64,000 bases of DNA from CBDCVD01 sp965224015 (lineage in GTDB: Bacteria > Pseudomonadota > Alphaproteobacteria > Rhizobiales > CBDCVD01), in assembly GCA_965224015.1 (NCBI GenBank), contig OZ245032.1, positions 2,790,001 through 2,854,000 of the forward strand. The letters run 5' to 3'. The notes under the pieces were generated by a model that made no database searches, was not told the origin of the DNA, and was given only the letters and a program-made list of their open reading frames with translations. The translations under genes and the position numbers were made by a program. This document shows, one piece after another, positions 50,168-60,541 of the stretch (its first letter is position 1; each line of letters opens with the position of its first letter).

Positions 50168-51004
50168 GTGAAAATCCACGCTCGAACTCACTACTGTGCA
50201 TTTGCCCGCTGGGGATACCGGCTTGGGTTGCTTGCGGCGCTTGTCTTTGTCGCTGCCATCTGGGCGCATCGCGAGGATAAACTGCCCACCCATGCTTTGC
50301 TGAACGTACTGGCCCTGTCCTTTACCATTGCCTGTATTGCCATTCTTCTGGCCATTGTTGGGTTGGGCCGCATTTGGCGCTACCATTATGTTGGCACCCG
50401 CCTCGCCGGAATTGGAATTCTGCTTGCCCTGGCTGTTCTTGTGGTTCCGGCTGTTGGCCTGTATCAGGCGCGCCAGTATCCGCGATTGAACGATATTTCC
50501 ACAGATCTTGTGGATCGCCCACGCTATAATGCGTTAAAGGAATATCGCGACCCACAACTCAATATGACCGGCCCCGAAGGCGCGCAACAGTTGCAGCGCC
50601 ACGTTTACCCGCATCTTTCAACGCATCGCTATAAACTGACGGCGAGTGAGGTGTTCGATCTTGTTGAAGCCGCTGCAAACCAGGCCGGGTGGCGGATCGC
50701 CAGCGTGCGCCGACCGGCGCGTGGCGTTTCAGGGGTGTTGGAAGCGACCGTAAGGACCGGCATGTTCAGATTTCCCGACGACGTTTTGGTGCGCGTTGTC
50801 GCCGATGAAGAGCAAAGCCTTGTGGATATGCGCTCAAGTTCGCGCTTTGGTATATCTGACCTGGGTGTGAATGCAGTACGGATCAGTGCCTTTCTTAGTC
50901 AACTGGATGTGGCGGTTATGGCTGTTTTGCAGGCCAGGGAAGAGGCGATTCCGCTGGGTCAAGTGCCACTTCCCCCGCCTGCACCGCCTCGCAACAGACG
51001 ATAG
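50168..51004 (+). CDS. DUF1499 membrane protein
   Basis: About 278 residues from GTG 50168 (VKIHARTHYCAFARWGYRLG); a GTG at 50105 would add 21 residues and neither has a strong ribosome site. Three or four membrane segments come first, then the DUF1499 domain: YPRLNDISTDLVDRPRYNAL and RFGISDLGVNAVRISAFLSQ. Function unknown. It converges on rpoC across a hairpin. Confidence 0.82.
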   Translation: MKIHARTHYCAFARWGYRLGLLAALVFVAAIWAHREDKLPTHALLNVLALSFTIACIAILLAIVGLGRIWRYHYVGTRLAGIGILLALAVLVVPAVGLYQARQYPRLNDISTDLVDRPRYNALKEYRDPQLNMTGPEGAQQLQRHVYPHLSTHRYKLTASEVFDLVEAAANQAGWRIASVRRPARGVSGVLEATVRTGMFRFPDDVLVRVVADEEQSLVDMRSSSRFGISDLGVNAVRISAFLSQLDVAVMAVLQAREEAIPLGQVPLPPPAPPRNRR

Positions 51005-51017
51005 GCGCGCGGGGCCT

Positions 51018-51074
51018 GTCTATTAACGGGTATCATCAGCCCGCTCCCTCTCGCGGGCCAGGTCGTCAATAGAC
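51018..51074. terminator. R5 hairpin between DUF1499 and rpoC
   Basis: GTCTATTAACGGG ... near-complementary to ... GTCAATAGAC, with inner CCCGCTCC/GCGGGCCAG pairing. It lies between two convergent genes and may stop transcription from both sides. A larger relative lies in the rpoB-rpoC gap. Confidence 0.5.
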
Positions 51075-51107
51075 GACGTTTCCAGCCTCAAATCCATCGC
51101 GCCGCCA

Positions 51108-54100
51108 CTATTCAGCCGGTTCAGGCACGGGGGGCTGCTCCTGGCTGGACGTCTCTTCACCAGCGCCGACAGCTTCCAGATCGTCTACGGAACCTTCAGA
51201 CGTAATTGCCACCTCCGGCGCCGGCAGAGCCGCGTCGGCCGTCTTCGCCTTTTCCTCAAGAATAAGATCATCGCGCTTGGCGGCGATCTGATGGATGGCG
51301 TTGATCCGCCCCCCCGTGCCGGCAGGGATAAGGCGGCCAACGATAACGTTTTCCTTCAGACCTTCCAGGGTATCAGACTTGCCGCCAACAGCCGCTTCGG
51401 TAAGAACCCGTGTGGTTTCCTGGAACGAAGCTGCAGAAATGAACGAACGGGTCTGCAGGCTCGCCTTGGTAATGCCCAGCAGAACTGGTGTACCGCTTGC
51501 GGGCGCGTAACCTTCCTCAATAAGACGATCGTTGAGCTCTTGCAAGGCCACGCGATCAATCTGCTCGCCGGCAATAAGACTGGACCCCCCTGGCTCGGTA
51601 ATCTCGATCTTCTGCAACATCTGGCGCACGATCACCTCAATGTGCTTGTCGTTAATGATCACGCCCTGCAAACGATAGACTTCCTGAATCTCGTTTACCA
51701 GATAGGCGGCCAATTCCTCCACGCCCTTAATGGCGAGGATATCGTGGGGGGCGGGATGTCCATCAAGGATGTAATCACCCTTTTCGATACTGTCTCCATC
51801 CTGAAGATGGAAGGGCTTGCCCTTGGGGATCAAGTACTCTGCCGGCTCCATCTCCGGATCCGTAGGCTCAATAATAATGCGGCGCTTGTTTTTATAATCG
51901 CGTCCAAATCGCACGATGCCATCGATCTCAGCGATCACCGCATGGTCCTTGGGCCGGCGCGCCTCAAAAAGCTCCGCCACCCGCGGCAGGCCGCCGGTGA
52001 TATCGCGGGTCTTGGCGCTCTCCAATGGAATGCGCGCAACCACGTGGCCGGCTTTAACTTCCTCATCCGGCTCCACCGAGAGGATCGCGTCAACGGACAG
52101 CAGGAATCGCGCTTCACCACCTGTATCAAGCTTGACGATCTCCCCCTTCTTGTCCTTGATCACAATGGCCGGCTTCAGGTCCACGCCGCGTGGGTTAGCG
52201 CGCCAATCAATGACAATGCGCTTGGTAATGCCTGTGGATTCGTCGGCGCTTTCGGAAACACTGATCCCGTCTATCATATCTTCAAACTCGATATGACCTC
52301 CCACCGCGGTAATGATCGGACGGGTGTAAGGATCCCATTCAGCGATGACCGAGCCGCGCTCAATGGTATCCCCGTCATCGACCTTGAGTTTGGCGCCGTA
52401 AGCAACCTTCTGGCTGGCCTGTTCCTTGCCATCACTGCCGATAATCGTCACCGACACATTACGACCCATAACCACCAGGTTTTTATCGGCATCGCGCACC
52501 ACATTGCGGTTGATGATCTTGACGGTCCCTTCAAAGTTGGACTGGATTACTGACTGGTCCACAACCTGCGCGGTTCCGCCAATATGGAAAGTGCGCATGG
52601 TCAACTGGGTTCCCGGCTCGCCAATGGACTGTGCGGCAATCACGCCGACGGCCTCGCCCATATTCACCGGCGTACCCCGCGCCAGGTCCCGCCCGTAACA
52701 GGCAGCGCAGACCCCGTGGCGCATCTCGCACGTCAGCACCGAACGGATTTTGACGCTTTGGACATTCGCTTCCTCAATGCGGTCGGCACATTGCTCATCA
52801 ATCAGTTCACCAGCAGCGATAATTGTCTCCTGGGTTGCACTGTCGATGATATCCTCAACGGGCGTGCGTCCGAGAATGCGCGCACTAAGGGATGCGACAA
52901 CCTGACCCGCGTCGACTATGGCACGCACGGTAATGCCGGCACTGGTGCCACAGTCCTCGGCAGTGATGATGCAATCCTGCGCCACATCCACGAGCCGCCG
53001 GGTGAGATAACCTGAATTTGCCGTCTTAAGAGCCGTATCGGCAAGCCCTTTGCGCGCCCCGTGGGTGGAGTTAAAGTACTCCAGCACCGACAGGCCTTCC
53101 TTAAAGTTGGAAATGATCGGCGTCTCAATGATTTCCCCCGACGGCTTCACCATCAGCCCGCGCATTCCGGCTAACTGGCTCATTTGCTCGCGCGACCCAC
53201 GGGCACCAGAAAATGCCATCATGTTGATCGCGTTGTGAGGCTTGACGCGGCCGGTTTTTTTATCGACCTCAATAGCGGAGATGCGTTCCATCATTTCGTC
53301 GGCAATTTTGGCGGAACACTTGCCCCAGGCGTCGACAACCTTGTTGTACTTTTCTCCGTGGGTGATGAGGCCGTCATTGTACTGCTGCTCGTACTCCTTG
53401 ACCAGGCCGCGGGTCTGCGCCACGATCTGTTCCTTGGTCTCGGGGATCAGCATGTCGTCCTTGCCAAACGAAATGCCGGACTTGCACGCCGTGACAAACC
53501 CCTTATTCATAATGTGATCGCAAAACATGACGGTTTCTTTTTGTCCGCAATGGCGATAGACCACATCGATCATGTTGGAGATTTCCTTTTTGGTCAGCAG
53601 CTTGTTGACAATATCAAAGGAAATATTCGGGTTCCTGGGCAGCAGTTCACCAAGCAACATACGTCCCGGGGTGGTCTCGTATATTTTTGAAACGCTGTTA
53701 CCTTCCTCATCCACCGCGACAAAGCGGCCCTTGATTTTTGCATGCAGGGTCACGATACCATTATCGAGAGCATGTTCGATCTCGGCAATGGAGGCGAAGG
53801 CCATCCCCTCACCCGGCTCGTTCTCAGACATGATCGAAAGATAATAAAGCCCAAGAACGATATCCTGCGAGGGTACAATAATCGGCGAGCCGTTGGCCGG
53901 GTGCAGAATATTGTTGGTGGACATCATCAGAACGCGCGCCTCAAGCTGCGCCTCAAGGGACAGGGGCACGTGAACCGCCATTTGGTCACCATCAAAGTCG
54001 GCGTTAAAGGCCGCGCATACCAGCGGATGCAACTGAATAGCCTTACCCTCGATGAGCACCGGTTCGAACGCCTGAATACCCAGGCGGTGCAGGGTCGGTG

Positions 54101-55382
54101 CCCGGTTTAGCAGAACCGGATGCTCGCGAATAACCTCGTCAAGGATATCCCAGACCTCGGGCTTTTCTTTCTCAACCAGTTTTTTGGCCTGTTTGACCGT
54201 TGACGACATGCCCTTGGCCTCAAGACGCGAATAAATGAACGGCTTAAACAGCTCCAGAGCCATTTTCTTGGGCAAGCCGCATTGATGCAGCAGCAACTCA
54301 GGCCCAACCACAATCACCGAACGGCCGGAATAATCGACGCGTTTTCCCAAAAGGTTTTGGCGAAAACGCCCCTGCTTACCCTTGAGCATGTCGGAAAGGG
54401 ATTTCAGCGGACGCTTATTGGCACCTGTTATGGTGCGCCCGCGCCGGCCGTTGTCAAACAAGGCATCGACTGATTCCTGCAACATGCGCTTTTCGTTGCG
54501 AATGATAATATCCGGCGCCCGCAGCTCAATAAGGCGTTTCAGGCGGTTATTGCGGTTGATGACCCGACGATACAGATCGTTCAGATCAGACGTGGCAAAA
54601 CGCCCACCATCCAGGGGAACAAGGGGACGTAAATCAGGTGGTATCACCGGAACGACGGTCATGATCATCCATTCCGGACGATTGCGGGAATAAATGAACG
54701 CCTCAACCACCTTCAGCCGTTTGGCCAACTTTTTGGGCTTAAGCTCGGTTGTCGCCTCGGCAATCTCGACGCGCAGGTCATCGGCCAGCTTTTCCAGATC
54801 AATCGCGGCTAGCATCTCACGAATAGCCTCCGCGCCAATCATGGCGGTAAACGAATCCTCGCCGTAAAGGTCAAGGGCCTCCAGGTGCTCTTCCTGCGAC
54901 AAAAGCTGCTTGGTTTTGAGTGCCGTCAAACCCGGTTCGATGACGACGTAGCTCTCAAAATAGAGAATACGCTCCAGTTCCTTCAACGTCATGTCGAGCA
55001 ACAGGCCAATGCGGCTGGGAAGCGATTTCAAAAACCAGATATGGGCAACCGGTGCGGCGAGTTCGATATGCCCCATGCGCTCGCGACGCACCCGCGACAA
55101 GGTGACCTCCACGCCGCATTTCTCACAGATGACCCCCTTGTACTTCATCCGCTTGTATTTGCCGCACAAGCATTCGTAATCCTTTGTGGGACCAAAAATC
55201 CGTGCACAGAACAAGCCGTCGCGCTCAGGTTTGAAGGTACGATAGTTGATCGTTTCCGGTTTTTTGATCTCGCCAAAGGACCAGGAGTAGATTTTCTCCG
55301 GGCTGGCAATGGAAATACGGATACGATCAAATGTCTGCTCCTCAACCTGAGGTCCAAACACGCTGATGAGTTCCTGGTTCAT
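51108..55382 (-). CDS. rpoC: RNA polymerase beta' subunit
   Basis: 1,424 residues. Starts MNQELISVFGPQVEEQTFDR; zinc site CLCGKYKRMKYKGVICEKCG; catalytic NADFDGDQMAVHVPLS near residue 460; bridge-helix/trigger-loop region SIGEPGTQLTMRTFHIGGTA. The C-terminal tail is acidic (EETSSQEQPPVPEPAE). Full length and intact. Unlike most bacteria it is separated from rpoB by 384 bases containing a repeat, so it may need its own promoter or read-through. Confidence 0.98.
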   Translation of the reverse strand: MNQELISVFGPQVEEQTFDRIRISIASPEKIYSWSFGEIKKPETINYRTFKPERDGLFCARIFGPTKDYECLCGKYKRMKYKGVICEKCGVEVTLSRVRRERMGHIELAAPVAHIWFLKSLPSRIGLLLDMTLKELERILYFESYVVIEPGLTALKTKQLLSQEEHLEALDLYGEDSFTAMIGAEAIREMLAAIDLEKLADDLRVEIAEATTELKPKKLAKRLKVVEAFIYSRNRPEWMIMTVVPVIPPDLRPLVPLDGGRFATSDLNDLYRRVINRNNRLKRLIELRAPDIIIRNEKRMLQESVDALFDNGRRGRTITGANKRPLKSLSDMLKGKQGRFRQNLLGKRVDYSGRSVIVVGPELLLHQCGLPKKMALELFKPFIYSRLEAKGMSSTVKQAKKLVEKEKPEVWDILDEVIREHPVLLNRAPTLHRLGIQAFEPVLIEGKAIQLHPLVCAAFNADFDGDQMAVHVPLSLEAQLEARVLMMSTNNILHPANGSPIIVPSQDIVLGLYYLSIMSENEPGEGMAFASIAEIEHALDNGIVTLHAKIKGRFVAVDEEGNSVSKIYETTPGRMLLGELLPRNPNISFDIVNKLLTKKEISNMIDVVYRHCGQKETVMFCDHIMNKGFVTACKSGISFGKDDMLIPETKEQIVAQTRGLVKEYEQQYNDGLITHGEKYNKVVDAWGKCSAKIADEMMERISAIEVDKKTGRVKPHNAINMMAFSGARGSREQMSQLAGMRGLMVKPSGEIIETPIISNFKEGLSVLEYFNSTHGARKGLADTALKTANSGYLTRRLVDVAQDCIITAEDCGTSAGITVRAIVDAGQVVASLSARILGRTPVEDIIDSATQETIIAAGELIDEQCADRIEEANVQSVKIRSVLTCEMRHGVCAACYGRDLARGTPVNMGEAVGVIAAQSIGEPGTQLTMRTFHIGGTAQVVDQSVIQSNFEGTVKIINRNVVRDADKNLVVMGRNVSVTIIGSDGKEQASQKVAYGAKLKVDDGDTIERGSVIAEWDPYTRPIITAVGGHIEFEDMIDGISVSESADESTGITKRIVIDWRANPRGVDLKPAIVIKDKKGEIVKLDTGGEARFLLSVDAILSVEPDEEVKAGHVVARIPLESAKTRDITGGLPRVAELFEARRPKDHAVIAEIDGIVRFGRDYKNKRRIIIEPTDPEMEPAEYLIPKGKPFHLQDGDSIEKGDYILDGHPAPHDILAIKGVEELAAYLVNEIQEVYRLQGVIINDKHIEVIVRQMLQKIEITEPGGSSLIAGEQIDRVALQELNDRLIEEGYAPASGTPVLLGITKASLQTRSFISAASFQETTRVLTEAAVGGKSDTLEGLKENVIVGRLIPAGTGGRINAIHQIAAKRDDLILEEKAKTADAALPAPEVAITSEGSVDDLEAVGAGEETSSQEQPPVPEPAE

Positions 55383-55558
55383 GAAGTGATCTCCTTGCCG
55401 GACCCACAGGTCCGATTGGTGTCACGGGACGCGCCGGGCAAACCCACCCGGTGCGCCAAAGCCACAGACAAACCGGATACCTTTACCAGGGACCGCGCCT
55501 GTCGCATGCGATTATTGCTGTCGTCAACCTATCAAGTTTTACAAAGCCTCAAACAGGT

Positions 55559-55690
55559 GGGCCTGTCTATTAACGGGCATCACCCTACCTACCCTCCATT
55601 AAGGATTTCAGGGCCCAACCCTCCCCAGGGTACCCTTTCATGGGTGGCCCAGGACGCAAGGAGCGGGTTGGCCAGGTGGTCAATAGACGT
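55559..55690. repeat. R5 element in the rpoB-rpoC spacer
   Basis: GTCTATTAACGGGCATCACC at the left and GGCCAGGTGGTCAATAGAC at the right are inverted ends. Inner parts (CAGGGCCCAACCC, CCCAGGGTACCCTTTCATGG) can pair further. The 384-bp gap between rpoB and rpoC holds no gene otherwise. Confidence 0.75.
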
Positions 55691-55766
55691 TCCCGGGTTT
55701 CGCAAAATGCAATACTCTGGTTTGCCTCTTGAATTCTAGGATGGTCCAAATCCTGTTCAATTACAC

Positions 55767-58700
55767 CTATTCGGCTGCATCAACGGCGCTCTGTTCACCG
55801 GTCAGCTCACCATCATCTGCGGCCTTCAGGTCGATCGTCTCGATCGGGGTCTGCGGCCCGGTATTCGCAGGACCGGGAGGCGGCAGCCGTTCGCTATCGC
55901 GCAACTCGACATTCAGGCCCAAAGCGCGCATTTCCTTGACCAAAACATTGAAACTCTCGGGGATGCCGGCTTCAAACGTATCATCACCACGCACAATAGC
56001 CTCATAAACTTTGGTGCGCCCGGCGACGTCATCGGACTTGACGGTCAGCATTTCCTGCAACGTATAGGCCGCGCCATAAGCCTCCAGCGCCCACACCTCC
56101 ATTTCACCAAAGCGTTGGCCGCCAAACTGCGCCTTCCCACCAAGAGGTTGCTGGGTGACCAGACTATAGGGGCCAATGGAGCGGGCATGAATCTTGTCGT
56201 CAACAAGGTGATGCAGTTTGAGAATATAGATAAAGCCAACGGTTACGGCGCGGTCGAACTGTTCCCCCGTGCGCCCATCATAAAGAATGGATTGGCCGGT
56301 GGTATCAAGGCCGGCCTTTGCCAGCATATCGACAATATCGGCTTCCTTGGCGCCATCAAAAACAGGGGTTGCCATGGGCACGCCGCCGATCATGTTGTTG
56401 CCGAGCTCGACCAACTGTTTGTCATTCAGGGAGTCAATCGTCTCCTCGGCCCCATAGACGGTATTATAGACTTCCTTTAACGGCTTGGCGTCACGCGATT
56501 TCTCATAAAGTTCCAGCGCGTGGCCAATTTTGCCCCCAAGTCCCTTGCAAGCCCATCCCAAATGGGTCTCAAGAATTTGTCCCACATTCATGCGGCTGGT
56601 CACACCCAGGGGGTTCAGCACCACATCAACCGGCGTGCCGTCTTCGAGGTAGGGCATATCCTCCATAGGTACGATGCGCGACACGACACCCTTGTTGCCG
56701 TGACGCCCGGCCATCTTGTCACCAGGCTGGATCTTGCGTTTGACGGCCACGAACACTTTGACCATCTTCATCACGCCAGGCAACAGTTCGTCCCCGGCCT
56801 GCAATTTCTCCACCTTATCGATAAAGCGACGCTCCAGCAGCTTACGCGCTTCGTCGTATTGGTTGCGTAAAGCCTCGATCTCCTCTTGCGCCTTGTCACT
56901 GTTGACGGCAAACTGCCACCATTGGCTGCGCGGGTTGGCTTCCAGCACTTCGGCGGTAATCTTGCTGTTCTTGTTGACATCCGCGGGGCCCGAGACAGCG
57001 GTGTTGCCAACAAGCATGTCCCGCAGCCGTCCATAGATATTGCGGTCAAGAATTGACTGCTCGTCATCGCGGTCTTTTGCCAGCGCTTCTATTTCCTCAC
57101 GCTCGATGGCCATGGCGCGTTCATCTTTGTCGATGCCATAGCGGTTGAAAACCCGCACTTCGACCACCGTACCCGACACGCCGGGGGGCAGGCGTAGGGA
57201 CGTGTCACGAACATCTGACGCCTTCTCACCGAAAATCGCCCGCAGGAGTTTTTCCTCCGGGGTCATCGGGCTCTCTCCCTTTGGCGTGATTTTACCAACG
57301 AGAATATCGTTCGGATTGACCTCAGCACCGATATAGACAATCCCTGCCTCATCGAGGTTTTTCAACGCCTCTTCCGAGACGTTGGGGATATCGCGGGTGA
57401 TTTCCTCGGGCCCAAGCTTGGTGTCACGCGCCTTGACCTCGAACTCCTCAATATGAATGGAGGTAAAAACGTCATCACGCACGATGCGCTCTGACAACAG
57501 GATCGAGTCCTCAAAGTTGTATCCGTTCCAGGGCATGAAGGCGACAAGGACATTCTTGCCAAGGGCCAGATCGCCCAGATCGGTCGAGGGGCCATCGGCA
57601 ATGATATCGCCACGGGTTACCCTATCGCCCACCTTAACGAGAGGGCGCTGGTTAATGCAGGTGTTTTGGTTGGAGCGCTGGAACTTTTGCAGCCGGTAAA
57701 TGTCGACGCCCGGGCGCGCCGGATCCAGGTCCTCGGTAGCGCGCACAACAATACGGGTGGCATCCACCTGATCAATCACACCGCCCCGCCGGGCCTCGAT
57801 TGCGGCGCCGGAGTCGCGGGCAACGATCGCCTCCATGCCGGTGCCGACCAGAGGCGCCTCAGGCTTGACCAAAGGCACGGCCTGGCGCTGCATGTTCGAG
57901 CCCATCAAGGCCCGGTTGGCATCGTCATTTTCCAAAAATGGGATCAATGCCGCGGCAACGGATACCAGTTGCTTTGGTGACACATCCATATAGTCGACCT
58001 TATCAGTCGACAGCATCTCCACATCACCGGCATGACGGCAGGTAACCAGATCGTTGACAAAGCGGCCCTTTTCGTCAATGGGTGCATTGGCCTGCGCCAC
58101 CACGTAGCGGGACTCTTCCATGGCGGAGAGATAAACCACCTCATCGCTCACCACACCCTTCTTGACGACCCGATAGGGGGTTTCAATGAAGCCATATTTG
58201 TTGATCCGGGCAAATGTTGCCAGTGAGTTGATCAGGCCGATATTGGGGCCCTCTGGGGTCTCAATCGGACATATGCGGCCGTAGTGGGTGGGGTGCACGT
58301 CGCGCACCTCAAAGCCGGCACGCTCGCGGGTCAGGCCACCGGGCCCAAGCGCCGACAGGCGCCGCTTGTGTGTAACCTCGGATAGGGGATTGGTCTGGTC
58401 CATAAACTGCGACAATTGCGAAGACCCAAAGAACTCACGTACCGCCGCTGATGCCGGCTTGGCGTTAATCAGCTCTTGCGGCATGATCGTATCGATCTCG
58501 ATGGAGCTCATGCGCTCCTTGATCGCCCGCTCCATGCGCAAAAGACCAATGCGATACTGGTTCTCCAGCAACTCACCAACCGATCGCACCCGACGGTTGC
58601 CCAGGTTGTCAATATCATCCACATCGCCACGGCCGTCGCGCAAGCCCACAAGGGTCTTGACCACCGCGAGGATATCTTCCTTGCGAAGAGTCCGTACCGT

Positions 58701-59972
58701 ATCCTCGCACTCAAGATCAAGACGCATGTTCATTTTCACCCGGCCAACCGGTGACAGGTCATAACGCTCGGGATCAAAGAACAGGCTTTGAAACATGGTC
58801 TCGGCTGTCTCGATCGTCGGCGGTTCACCAGGGCGCATCACCCGGTAAATGTCAAACAGCGCATCCTCGCGCGAGACCGCCTTGTCGGCAATTAGGGTAT
58901 TGCGGATATAAGCGCCGACATTGACGTGATCGATATCGAGAATCAGCAATTCGTCATGGCCGAACTCGTCAACAAGGGCAACGATTGACTTCTCGGTAAG
59001 CTCCTCGCCGGCCTCAGCGATGATCTCCCCCGTCTCCATATTGACAATATCGCTTGCCAGATAAAGCCCGGTCAGGTCCTCGTTTTGTAATCTGATCGCC
59101 TTGAGGTTCTTTTCCGCCAGTTGGCGCGCCTTGCGCACAGAGACTTTCTCGCCGGCCTTTAGCGCAACCCTACCGGTATCATCGTTGATAATGTCGGCGA
59201 TCGGCTTTGTACCCTTGAACTTTTCCGGATCAAACGGAACCCGCCAGCCGGATTTGCCTTTCTTGTACACAATCGTGTCATAGAATTCCGCCAGAATATC
59301 CTCGCTGTCCATACCCAGAGCCTTGAGCAGAATTGTCGCTGGGAACTTGCGCCGGCGATCAATACGGGCGTGGACGATGTCCTTGGCATCGAACTCCACA
59401 TCAAGCCACGACCCCCGATAGGGAATGATTCGCGAGGAAAAAAGTAACTTGCCGGAGGCATGGGTTTTGCCCTTGTCGTGATCAAAAAACACGCCCGGTG
59501 AGCGATGCATTTGCGACACGATCACCCGTTCCGTGCCGTTAATGACAAAGGTTCCGTTGGGGGTCATCAAAGGCATGTCGCCCATATAGACGTCCTGCTC
59601 CTTGATGTCCTTGACTGAGCGGGTCTCCGTTTCCTCATCAATATCAAACACAATAAGGCGCAGCGTTACCTTCAAGGGTGCGCCATAGGTCATACCGCGC
59701 TGACGGCATTCCTCAACATCGTATTTAGGTTGCTCGAACTCGTAAGCGACAAACTCAAGCAGCGCGGTGTTGGAGAAATCAGCTATGGGGAATACCGACT
59801 TGAACACCGCCTGCAGCCCCTGCTCAAGGCGCTCCTCATCGGTCTCGTGAAATTGCAGGAATTGGTCGTAGGACGATTTTTGCACCTCGATCAGATTGGG
59901 AAGTGCTGCAACCTCGCGAATATGGCCAAAGTTTTTGCGGACTCGTTTACGGCCAGTCAGGGTTTGAACCAT
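55767..59972 (-). CDS. rpoB: RNA polymerase beta subunit
   Basis: 1,401 residues from ATG 59972 (MVQTLTGRKRVRKNFGHIRE) with AAAGGAA seven bases upstream; 36 more codons in the open frame are not translated. The rifampicin region reads FFGSSQLSQFMDQTNPLSEV, THKRRLSALGPGGL, i.e. wild-type at the usual resistance positions. GRHGNKGVVSRIVP and the C-terminal anchor QPLGGKAQFGGQRFGEMEVW are present. It ends in an acidic tail (GELTGEQSAVDAAE). Confidence 0.98.
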   Translation of the reverse strand: MVQTLTGRKRVRKNFGHIREVAALPNLIEVQKSSYDQFLQFHETDEERLEQGLQAVFKSVFPIADFSNTALLEFVAYEFEQPKYDVEECRQRGMTYGAPLKVTLRLIVFDIDEETETRSVKDIKEQDVYMGDMPLMTPNGTFVINGTERVIVSQMHRSPGVFFDHDKGKTHASGKLLFSSRIIPYRGSWLDVEFDAKDIVHARIDRRRKFPATILLKALGMDSEDILAEFYDTIVYKKGKSGWRVPFDPEKFKGTKPIADIINDDTGRVALKAGEKVSVRKARQLAEKNLKAIRLQNEDLTGLYLASDIVNMETGEIIAEAGEELTEKSIVALVDEFGHDELLILDIDHVNVGAYIRNTLIADKAVSREDALFDIYRVMRPGEPPTIETAETMFQSLFFDPERYDLSPVGRVKMNMRLDLECEDTVRTLRKEDILAVVKTLVGLRDGRGDVDDIDNLGNRRVRSVGELLENQYRIGLLRMERAIKERMSSIEIDTIMPQELINAKPASAAVREFFGSSQLSQFMDQTNPLSEVTHKRRLSALGPGGLTRERAGFEVRDVHPTHYGRICPIETPEGPNIGLINSLATFARINKYGFIETPYRVVKKGVVSDEVVYLSAMEESRYVVAQANAPIDEKGRFVNDLVTCRHAGDVEMLSTDKVDYMDVSPKQLVSVAAALIPFLENDDANRALMGSNMQRQAVPLVKPEAPLVGTGMEAIVARDSGAAIEARRGGVIDQVDATRIVVRATEDLDPARPGVDIYRLQKFQRSNQNTCINQRPLVKVGDRVTRGDIIADGPSTDLGDLALGKNVLVAFMPWNGYNFEDSILLSERIVRDDVFTSIHIEEFEVKARDTKLGPEEITRDIPNVSEEALKNLDEAGIVYIGAEVNPNDILVGKITPKGESPMTPEEKLLRAIFGEKASDVRDTSLRLPPGVSGTVVEVRVFNRYGIDKDERAMAIEREEIEALAKDRDDEQSILDRNIYGRLRDMLVGNTAVSGPADVNKNSKITAEVLEANPRSQWWQFAVNSDKAQEEIEALRNQYDEARKLLERRFIDKVEKLQAGDELLPGVMKMVKVFVAVKRKIQPGDKMAGRHGNKGVVSRIVPMEDMPYLEDGTPVDVVLNPLGVTSRMNVGQILETHLGWACKGLGGKIGHALELYEKSRDAKPLKEVYNTVYGAEETIDSLNDKQLVELGNNMIGGVPMATPVFDGAKEADIVDMLAKAGLDTTGQSILYDGRTGEQFDRAVTVGFIYILKLHHLVDDKIHARSIGPYSLVTQQPLGGKAQFGGQRFGEMEVWALEAYGAAYTLQEMLTVKSDDVAGRTKVYEAIVRGDDTFEAGIPESFNVLVKEMRALGLNVELRDSERLPPPGPANTGPQTPIETIDLKAADDGELTGEQSAVDAAE

Positions 59973-60064
59973 GGGTGTTCCTTTGTGTTGCAAAGCCAGG
60001 GCAATATCGCAATACCGCAAAATCACAGACAAAGCCGGATGTTGTGCGATGCGAAACGCATAAA

Positions 60065-60093
60065 GCCCAGGCAGGCGCACGGCCTGCCTGGGC
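60065..60093 (-). terminator. rplL-rpoB attenuator hairpin
   Basis: GCCCAGGCAGGC and GCCTGCCTGGGC form a perfect 12-bp stem with loop GCACG, just after the rplL stop and before the rpoB leader. A partial terminator at this point sets the ratio of L7/L12 to polymerase subunits in many bacteria. The T-run after it is short, in keeping with read-through. Confidence 0.7.
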
Positions 60094-60102
60094 CCGTTGT
60101 GA

Positions 60103-60477
60103 TTACTTCAACTCAACGGAGGCACCGGCTTCTTCGAGCTTGCCTTTGATCTCTTCGGCTTCCGTCTTGGAGATCCCTTCCTTGACGGCCTTGGGCGCCT
60201 CTTCAACCAGCGCCTTGGCCTCCTTCAGGCCAAGGCCGGTAATAGCGCGGACTTCCTTGATGACATTGATTTTCTTTTCACCAAAACTGGTGAGGATGAC
60301 ATCAAACTCGTCCTTTTCCTCTTCAGCTGCGACTTCACCACCGCCGGCGACAGCGGCAACCGCAACAGGAGCCGCGGCGCTAACGCCCCACTTTTCCTCA
60401 AGCATTTTCGACAAATCGGCAGCTTCCAGCACCGTCAGCGCGGAGAGCTCCTCGGCAATCTTTTCCAAATCAGCCAT
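60103..60477 (-). CDS. rplL: Ribosomal protein L7/L12
   Basis: 124 residues: MADLEKIAEELSALTVLEAA, an Ala/Val/Gly-rich hinge, and the C-terminal domain FDVILTSFGEKKINVIKEVR, GLGLKEAKALVEEAPKAVKE. It forms the stalk dimers that recruit translation factors. It follows rplJ after 64 bases. Confidence 0.98.
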   Translation of the reverse strand: MADLEKIAEELSALTVLEAADLSKMLEEKWGVSAAAPVAVAAVAGGGEVAAEEEKDEFDVILTSFGEKKINVIKEVRAITGLGLKEAKALVEEAPKAVKEGISKTEAEEIKGKLEEAGASVELK

Positions 60478-60541
60478 TTCATTTCCTTTTCTCTATCAGT
60501 TCGAACCAATTCTATTGTGTAATGACCAAACAGCCCATGTG

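Noticed and set aside
51291..52553. 420-residue open frame antisense to rpoC
   Set aside because: Lies wholly within the conserved rpoC sequence, with composition expected for an antisense shadow.
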